From positions 1 to 12,076 of the forward strand of contig CAJXRJ010000162.1 in assembly GCA_913058555.1 (NCBI GenBank): a stretch of 12,076 nucleotides of DNA, read 5' to 3'. A program made the position numbers and the translations under genes. Positions 7,004-12,076 of the stretch are shown piece by piece. Below the pieces are notes generated by a model. That model had not been told where the DNA came from and did no database searches. It was given only the letters and a program-made list of their open reading frames with translations. Position 1 is the stretch's first letter. Every line of letters starts with the position of its first letter. Source of the DNA: an uncultured bacterium. Lineage in GTDB: Bacteria > Planctomycetota > UBA1135 > GCA-002686595.

Positions 7004-9627
7004 CAGTTGCGGACCGCGGTGCGCGGCCAGCGCCGGTAGGCGACGTCCAGGAGGTAAGTCAGAAGCGCCAGGAGCGCAAAGAGCGGCGCGAGCTCCGCGA
7101 GCCGCGAGCGCACGGCCCCGGGGAGCTCGGCGGTGCGGACGGATTGGAATTCGGCAAGGGGCGTCGACGCGCCTGCGAGGCCCAGGCGTTCCGCGAGGAG
7201 CTCGGCGGCTTCGGGCGCCACCTGCAGCTCACGGGCTCCGCCAGCGAGGGCGTCGAGCACAAGCCATGTACGGCCCGGGAGAGCGAGGGTTCGCGGCCCG
7301 TTGCCCGAGAGGCTCAGCTCAGACGGTGTGATCTGAACCCGAAGCGACTGATCGACCGCGAGGGGCACGTGACCCTCCCAGCGATCGATGGCCACTGGCC
7401 CCAGCACGATCGCCCTCTCCTCTCCTGCCACCGAGTAGGTCGCGACGCAGGGCGCCTCGTCCAGGAAGAGATTCAAGTCACTGCCCGTCTGCTCCACGAT
7501 CAGGCGTGCGCCGCCGGGCTCCCGCTGGAGGCGGAAGCGGTACAGACGGTTGTCGTCCGCGGCCGTCTGCTCGATGACTCGGCCGAGCAGCTCGCCATAG
7601 CCGTCCCAGTCGCTCCAGCCTTCGGTTCCCGGCCCCGTGGGCTCGGTGGTCAGGGCCGTCACCCGTCCCGCTCCGTAGCGCCAAGTGGACAGGATCGGAT
7701 GACCCTCCTCGGCGGTCTCGATGAGGTTCGTCGCGCCCGGCTTCGAGCGGGTCTCGACGTAGCCGCTCAGGGCGGGGACCTCGTCGAGATTGATGTCGCC
7801 CCACCAGGTCTGCCCACCCCGCGCTTTGACGTTCACGATGCCAGGCCGGTAAGCCGGCAGCTTCGCGCTGGCGGGCTGCTTGAGAAGGATCTCGGGCAGG
7901 TTGAATCGGTTCGGCACCGAGTAGAAGCGCCCCTGGCCCCAGTTCGCGATGTTCACGAGGAACTCGGAGTGGGCGTCCGGTCCGATGAGAACCGTCGAGA
8001 CGTTCATGCCGTCGTCGGCCATGCGCCGCAGGATCGGCTCGAAGGCACCCGTCTCCACGCCGCCGTCGGTCAGGATGAGCACGTGCTTGAAGCGCGTGCG
8101 CACGTTCTTCAGCCCGTAGTACGCCTCTTCGATGGCCGGAAGGATCACGGTGCCGCCGCCGGCATCCAACCGGTTCAGCGCCCGCTCGATCTCGATCGAG
8201 TTGGACGCCGGCTGGATCGGAACGGCCCAGCGCTTCGCCCCGTAGAACTCGACCATGCCCACCTTGTCGTGGGGCAAGAGGCGGCGGATCGCGAGTCGCG
8301 AAACTTCTTTCGCCAGCTGCACGCGGTTGCCGCCCATGGAGCCCGATGTGTCGATGATCACGACGAGGGTCGTGCTCGGGTCGCGCTTCTCCTCCTTCTG
8401 GACGAACTCCACGGGGAGGAGCTCTTCGATGGGCTCGTTGTGGTAGCCACCCGGCCCGAAGGACGCTTCGCCGCCCGCGGCGATCAATCCCGTCGCGCCG
8501 GAGCGAACGGATTCGGCCAAGAAGTCCTGCACTGGAACCGGCAGGTCCTTGGCTGGAATGTCGTCAAGGAAGACGACGTCGGCGCCCTGAATGCCCGGCC
8601 CGATGAGATCGCTTGCGTCGTCTGCTTCGTACGGAGTGCCGTCGGCCGCAAAACGCGCCCTCACGTCGCCCGTCGCGTCCTCGACCTTGAAGCCGGGGCC
8701 GAGAAGCTCCGACAGCCTCTCTGGGGCGTCGGTGACGCGCGTGCCCACGTAGCTCACCCGCAGCGGCGGGTCGATCACGAGGGTGCGCTCCAGCACGAGG
8801 TCACCCGTGCGTGGATCCACGCCGTCCGTCACCTCGAGGGACAGTGAGACGTCCACGGCTCCCGCCTTGGATGGAACGAACGTCATGGGCACCATGTGGT
8901 CTCCGCTCACCTGAACCCCATCGGTCCGGGCCAGTTCGCCCTGGGGCCCGCTGAGAACGCAGTTCACAACCTGGCCTCCGCCGAGGAGCCTGGCCACGAC
9001 AGTGACCTCTCGCCCCACACGAAGGGCCTTCCCGATCGGCTCGAGGCCGACGGGCCGCAGGTCGCCGTCCACGCCGGCGAGGGCCACCACGTCCACGGGG
9101 ATACCCCGTGCGGTGAGCTCTTGACGGGCGAAGGCATCGGCCGACCCGGACGGATCATCGGTACCAAGACCGTCTGTGATCAGGGTCACGCCTGCCTGGC
9201 GCGCCCCGTCGGGGATGGCACGGAGGGCGGCTTCGAGGGCGGCCCCCATTTGGCTCGACGCCTTACCGAGGACGACTTCACGGGAGACGCCAGCGGGGAG
9301 CTCCAACGCCGCACGGCCCTGGCCGTCGAGTTCGATCACGGTCCACTCGACGCCTTCGGTGCTCGCACCGTTGATCATCGTCGAGACGGAGTCCCGCATG
9401 GCCGCATCGGCGGAGTCAGAGACGCTCGACGAGCGATCGAGCACGATGACGCGGTGTTCGGCCGTGTCCTCACCGGTACGCACGGGGCGCGCCAAGGCGA
9501 TGACGCAGAACAGCAACGCGGCGGTGCGCAGGGCAGCGTGGCGTCGGTCCTGGGTGGCCAACGGGCCCACCCAAGCGAAGGCGCTGAGCAGTCCGAGGAC
9601 TAAGAATCCGGGTTCAAGGAAGGTCAT
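7003..9627 (-). CDS. Membrane protein with two VWA domains and an amidotransferase-like region (874 aa)
   Basis: Two N-terminal hydrophobic helices (about 3-23 and 31-48) precede the first VWA domain, with D-R-S-S-S at 64-68 and T-D-G at 151-153. The middle Thr of its metal site is not obvious (S-S-Q-M-G-A around 124-129). An Ig/CARDB-like beta segment follows (about 200-285). Residues about 288-410 resemble the class I glutamine-amidotransferase-like fold seen in such proteins, with V-V-F-L-D-D and A-A-G-G-E-A-S-F-G-P-G-G-Y. The region has no Cys, so it is not an active glutaminase. The second VWA (about 420-580) has a complete metal site: D-T-S-G-S 426-430, G-G-T at 491-493 and T-D-G-G 520-523. 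A beta-rich region leads to a C-terminal membrane helix (about 846-865) and a short basic tail. The likely topology puts the large middle part outside the cytoplasmic membrane. The gene starts 12 bp after the BatA-type gene, behind a GGAAAG ribosome site. Its role in a MoxR/Bat-type complex is inferred from neighbours and architecture. Confidence 0.9.
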   Translation of the reverse strand: MTFLEPGFLVLGLLSAFAWVGPLATQDRRHAALRTAALLFCVIALARPVRTGEDTAEHRVIVLDRSSSVSDSADAAMRDSVSTMINGASTEGVEWTVIELDGQGRAALELPAGVSREVVLGKASSQMGAALEAALRAIPDGARQAGVTLITDGLGTDDPSGSADAFARQELTARGIPVDVVALAGVDGDLRPVGLEPIGKALRVGREVTVVARLLGGGQVVNCVLSGPQGELARTDGVQVSGDHMVPMTFVPSKAGAVDVSLSLEVTDGVDPRTGDLVLERTLVIDPPLRVSYVGTRVTDAPERLSELLGPGFKVEDATGDVRARFAADGTPYEADDASDLIGPGIQGADVVFLDDIPAKDLPVPVQDFLAESVRSGATGLIAAGGEASFGPGGYHNEPIEELLPVEFVQKEEKRDPSTTLVVIIDTSGSMGGNRVQLAKEVSRLAIRRLLPHDKVGMVEFYGAKRWAVPIQPASNSIEIERALNRLDAGGGTVILPAIEEAYYGLKNVRTRFKHVLILTDGGVETGAFEPILRRMADDGMNVSTVLIGPDAHSEFLVNIANWGQGRFYSVPNRFNLPEILLKQPASAKLPAYRPGIVNVKARGGQTWWGDINLDEVPALSGYVETRSKPGATNLIETAEEGHPILSTWRYGAGRVTALTTEPTGPGTEGWSDWDGYGELLGRVIEQTAADDNRLYRFRLQREPGGARLIVEQTGSDLNLFLDEAPCVATYSVAGEERAIVLGPVAIDRWEGHVPLAVDQSLRVQITPSELSLSGNGPRTLALPGRTWLVLDALAGGARELQVAPEAAELLAERLGLAGASTPLAEFQSVRTAELPGAVRSRLAELAPLFALLALLTYLLDVAYRRWPRTAVRN

Positions 9628-9629
9628 GT

Positions 9630-9635
9630 CTTTCC
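9630..9635 (-). promoter_or_regulatory. Ribosome binding site of the double-VWA gene
   Basis: The minus strand reads GGAAAG in the 12-bp gap after the BatA-type stop codon, two bases before the ATG at 9627. It is a modest Shine-Dalgarno match with short spacing, but it fits the start, which places the hydrophobic helix directly at the N-terminus. Confidence 0.45.
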
Positions 9636-9639
9636 GGAA

Positions 9640-11280
9640 TCAGGCCACGCGGCCGCGTTGATAGAGAACCCACTCAACGCTTAGGAACGCGAGAGCTGCT
9701 AGAAGGAACCACGTGTAGGGTCGCCATGGCCCCGGACCCTCGGGGCCAGGTGCCTCCGAGCCCGCAAGGCGGTCCACTGCGTTTCCTGGTGTGAACAGTC
9801 CGCCGGCCCCGGCCCCGGGCGTCACGAGCGCGAAGGGCTGTGGAGCCGCGTCGAGTCGAGCAGGTCTCCCGTACCCGTACGCCGCGTACGGCTGGATCGA
9901 AGGGGCCTGGTGAACCCAGCGCACGGCGCGGCCGAGAAGAACGGGAAAGGCGCGGCTCTGGATGAAGCCCGCGTCTTCCGCGAGCAGCTCGCTCCAAAGC
10001 GAAACGAATCGCCCCGGGGACGGCGTGGCGCCCACCGAGATCGTGCGCCCAAGGGCGTCCGCGAGCGCGGAGGCATCGACGCGGTCGAGGCCCAGCTCGC
10101 CCACCGCCGCCGCCAAGGCCGCGCCCGAGTCTTGGCCCTCTTCGTGCCCGACCAGGATGGCCTCGGCCTGGGTTTCTGCCGGTGAGAAACGGATTGCGGC
10201 GTCGCCCACGAAGGCGTCCCCCACGACCAGGTCTGCCGAGGCGAGGTCCTCCACGAGCTCCACCGCCGGGTCGGATTCCAGCACGCTGCGGGTCACGTCC
10301 CTGGCAGCCCCAGCGTCCATTCCAAGCGCCACTCGGATAAGGGGCCGGTCGGGGAGTTGGATCGTCGCCACGTCGTCCGCGGCGATGGGCCCGCCACTGG
10401 CCACCTGCACGGAAAGGACCCCGCCCTCCAAGGGGAGGTCCGTGAGCCGGTACGACACTTCTGGGCCAATCTCAAGGACTTGGACGTCCCCGACGGGCAC
10501 CCCATCGATCGTCGCGGTGATCCCACCGAGCGTGGACGTTCCGGATGGCAACATAGACACAGTGGCATCCGCCTTGTCCCAAGCCCCCGAGGCTGCCGGG
10601 CTCAGGCCAAGGAACGAGATGCCCCCATTCTGGCCTTCGGGCTCGGGGAGCTCGACGATGTCGAACTGGAGCGTGTCCGTGGAGCCGAAGCTCGCGGGGC
10701 GCGCGTCCCCGACGATGGAAAAGCGTGTGCCCAGAACCTCGCCGGCTCCGCGCCGCTTGGCGGTGCGTGAGCGAATGGCGCGGGTCATGGACTCCTGGGC
10801 CATCTCGGGGGCGAGCAGGTCGAGGCGGGCAGCCAACAGCTCGGAGTCTTCGCCAGGGGCCAAGACGGTGCGCACATCCGCCCCGCAGAAGAGGACTTCG
10901 GTGCGGTCTTTGGGAAGGCTCTGCGCCTCGCGCAGGACGGCTTCCTTCGCGAGGTCGAAGCGCCCCTCCGCCATCATCGCGGCCGAACCATCGAGGAGAA
11001 CGACGTGGTCGGTACCGTCGAGTTGCGCTTGGTCCGGCCGGGCCACGCCGAGCCACAGCAGCCCCGCGATGGCCAGCGCCAACAGGTAGCTGAGCGGGTG
11101 CCGGAAACGCTCGACGAGGGTCCGGGCGCGGTGCTCCTGGAGCGCCTCACGCCAGAACATCGTCGTCATGACGACCTCCTCGCGGTGACGCACGCGCAGG
11201 CGCTGGAGCAGGAAGAGGCCGCCGGCGAGGGCGGCCAGGCCGAGCGCAAACGCGCCGGGGCCGAGCTGGGTCAGGTTCAT
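9640..11280 (-). CDS. BatA-domain membrane protein with degenerate VWA (546 aa)
   Basis: The N-terminus has the BatA/aerotolerance-regulator layout: a membrane helix at 8-25, then a basic R-V-R-H-R-E-E loop, an F-W-R-E-A-L segment and a second helix at 62-80. A VWA-like domain follows from about 91, and a single C-terminal helix (about 521-540, ending S-V-E-W-V-L-Y-Q-R-G) anchors the end. The VWA metal site is decayed: the first motif reads D97-G-S99-A-A101 instead of D-x-S-x-S, and the strand that normally ends in T-D-G reads I-V-G-D-A-R (189-194). The large region 200-510 is beta-rich and resembles the extracytoplasmic part of similar proteins, with no enzyme motif seen. The start at 11280 overlaps the DUF58 stop as ATGA and is preceded by GGAAGG eight bases upstream, so this start is well supported. 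It probably assembles with the neighbouring VWA proteins in the membrane. It is not assigned as an orthologue of Bacteroides BatA. Confidence 0.88.
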   Translation of the reverse strand: MNLTQLGPGAFALGLAALAGGLFLLQRLRVRHREEVVMTTMFWREALQEHRARTLVERFRHPLSYLLALAIAGLLWLGVARPDQAQLDGTDHVVLLDGSAAMMAEGRFDLAKEAVLREAQSLPKDRTEVLFCGADVRTVLAPGEDSELLAARLDLLAPEMAQESMTRAIRSRTAKRRGAGEVLGTRFSIVGDARPASFGSTDTLQFDIVELPEPEGQNGGISFLGLSPAASGAWDKADATVSMLPSGTSTLGGITATIDGVPVGDVQVLEIGPEVSYRLTDLPLEGGVLSVQVASGGPIAADDVATIQLPDRPLIRVALGMDAGAARDVTRSVLESDPAVELVEDLASADLVVGDAFVGDAAIRFSPAETQAEAILVGHEEGQDSGAALAAAVGELGLDRVDASALADALGRTISVGATPSPGRFVSLWSELLAEDAGFIQSRAFPVLLGRAVRWVHQAPSIQPYAAYGYGRPARLDAAPQPFALVTPGAGAGGLFTPGNAVDRLAGSEAPGPEGPGPWRPYTWFLLAALAFLSVEWVLYQRGRVA

Positions 11281-12029
11281 ACGTCGCGCCTTCCGTTTTC
11301 GAAGAGGCTGGCGATCTGGGGGACCACGTCTTGGTCTGAATCGAGGGCGAGCATGCCAGCGCCCCGCGAGCGCGCGATGGCGGCGAGGCCCGTGCCGAAG
11401 GCGTCGTAGCTCGCCTGGTAGCGGGCGATGACTTCAGGCGTCAGGGACACGTCGTGGGCGTCGCCCGACTCGCAGTCCACAAAGCGCACATCCCCGAGAC
11501 CGACAGCGGCCGCGGGGTCCCGGTCGACGGTGCGCACGAGCTGCACCAGGAGCAGCTTGTGGCGCAGGCCGCGCAGGGCGTCGGCGATGCCGTCGAGACC
11601 GCGGGGGTCGAAGAAATCGGACGCGATCACCACCAGCCCTTCGCGCAGGCCGAGGGCGCGGAAACGCTTGATGGAGGCGGCGAGGTCGGTGGTCCCGCCG
11701 GGGGCTTCCGTCAAGGTCGCCATGCGCGAGGCCAGCTCCATGAGCCTTCCCTTGCCCGAGGTCGGACGCTGAAGCACGGTCAGGTCGTCGGAGAACGGGA
11801 ACACGCCGACGCTGTCGTGCTGGCCGAGGGAGATCGCGGCCAGGGACAGGCACGCCCGCAGGCCCGCGCGGGCCCGCGGCGGCGATTCCAACCAAGCGCT
11901 CTTCGACACGTCCGGGAGCAGATACAGCGGCAGGTCCTCGTGCTCTTCGAAGAGACGCAAGAACACGCGCCCGAGCCGCTGATACACGGTCCAGTCGATG
12001 GCCCGCATATCGTCGCCGTGGGTGTAAGG
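11277..12029 (-). CDS. DUF58 family protein, C-terminal 250 aa (5' truncated by contig end)
   Basis: The visible protein begins P-Y-T-H-G-D-D-M-R-A-I-D-W, the signature that starts the conserved DUF58 core; the family usually has roughly 40-60 further residues before it, lost here to the adapter. Numbering from that Pro, the VWA-like fold shows an intact first metal motif D40-V-S42-K-S44, then S-V-G-V-F-P-F-S-D-D (73-82), G-G-T-T-D (111-115) and I-A-S-D-F-F-D (135-141). No membrane segment is seen, so the product is probably cytosolic. In many genomes DUF58 genes sit directly after a MoxR AAA+ ATPase gene and before VWA membrane-protein genes; the same order is kept downstream here. The predicted Met at 12071 and the following residues up to the Ser codon 12030-12032 come from adapter DNA and must be excluded. 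The stop TGA overlaps the next gene's ATG (ATGA). Family assignment is firm; biochemical function of DUF58 is not established. Confidence 0.9.
   Translation of the reverse strand, partial: PYTHGDDMRAIDWTVYQRLGRVFLRLFEEHEDLPLYLLPDVSKSAWLESPPRARAGLRACLSLAAISLGQHDSVGVFPFSDDLTVLQRPTSGKGRLMELASRMATLTEAPGGTTDLAASIKRFRALGLREGLVVIASDFFDPRGLDGIADALRGLRHKLLLVQLVRTVDRDPAAAVGLGDVRFVDCESGDAHDVSLTPEVIARYQASYDAFGTGLAAIARSRGAGMLALDSDQDVVPQIASLFENGRRDV
11289..11294 (-). promoter_or_regulatory. Ribosome binding site of the BatA-type gene
   Basis: The minus strand reads GGAAGG here, eight bases before the ATG at 11280. It lies inside the end of the DUF58 coding region. Together with the ATGA overlap it supports the chosen start and suggests coupled translation. 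Confidence 0.6.
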
Positions 12030-12030
12030 A

Positions 12031-12076
12031 CTGTCTCTTATACACATCTCCGAGCCCACGAGACTAGGCATGATCT
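12031..12076. other. Nextera adapter plus i7 index, right end (artefact)
   Basis: Bases 12031-12049 are CTGTCTCTTATACACATCT, the reverse complement of the Tn5 mosaic end, continuing to the end of the Nextera read-2 adapter at 12064. TAGGCATG at 12065-12072 matches the standard Nextera i7 index N706 from memory, and ATCT begins the P7 flow-cell sequence. Genome sequence ends at 12030. This block contributes the false N-terminus M-P-S-L-V-G-S-E-M-C-I-R-D to the DUF58 frame. Confidence 0.99.

Noticed and set aside
7144..8847. 567-codon open frame on the plus strand, opposite the double-VWA gene
   Set aside because: It is again codon-aligned with the sense gene and lacks any family motif; the sense frame carries complete VWA metal-site motifs over the same bases.
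11434..12045. Open frames beginning with MYKRQ or MCIRDR peptides at either end (also 11-259 and 25-228)
   Set aside because: Their starts lie in adapter DNA, and their bodies are out-of-frame shadows of the DUF58 and thioredoxin-fold genes.
1..12076. Inverted Tn5 mosaic ends at 21-39 and 12031-12049, making the window look like a composite transposon
   Set aside because: The mosaic ends continue outward into Nextera adapter, sample index and P7 sequence, so they come from library preparation. There is no transposase gene inside.

Overview
This is a metagenome- or shotgun-style contig of high-GC bacterial DNA. Both ends are untrimmed Illumina Nextera adapter (1-39 and 12031-12076), not genome. 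The biological sequence runs from 40 to 12030. It is almost wholly coding: four genes lie on the minus strand and the tail of one lies on the plus strand. There are no RNA genes, mobile elements, CRISPR arrays or long non-coding stretches. The gene content and GC-rich codon use fit a Gram-negative-type bacterium with a periplasm. The pairing of a BatA-domain protein with a large VWA/amidotransferase-like membrane protein and a giant exported TPR protein suggests Planctomycetota or a related lineage. That assignment is an inference from architecture only.

Layout, read in the direction of minus-strand transcription (right to left): (1) 12029-11277, C-terminal ~250 residues of a DUF58 (VWA-like) protein, cut by the contig end; (2) 11280-9640, BatA-type membrane protein with a decayed VWA domain; (3) 9627-7003, 874-residue membrane protein with two VWA domains flanking an amidotransferase-like region; (4) 7003-356, a 2215-residue exported tetratricopeptide-repeat (TPR) protein. 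Genes 1/2 overlap by ATGA, 2/3 are 12 bp apart and 3/4 overlap by one base (TGATG), so the four form one tightly coupled operon. Facing it tail to tail, with a 26-bp gap, is the 3' end of a TlpA-like thioredoxin-fold gene (42-329, plus strand), cut by the left contig end.

The operon is a variant of the widespread MoxR-DUF58-VWA-TPR (Bat/aerotolerance-type) module. In that module a MoxR AAA+ ATPase, expected just beyond the right end but not in this window, is thought to work with cytosolic DUF58 and membrane-anchored VWA proteins, with TPR proteins as periplasmic partners. The distinctive points here are the very large TPR subunit, the graded loss of metal-site (MIDAS) residues across the VWA-type domains, and an amidotransferase-like fold without a catalytic cysteine. 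I see no evidence for a wholly new system. The unusual version of the Bat-like module is the best lead.
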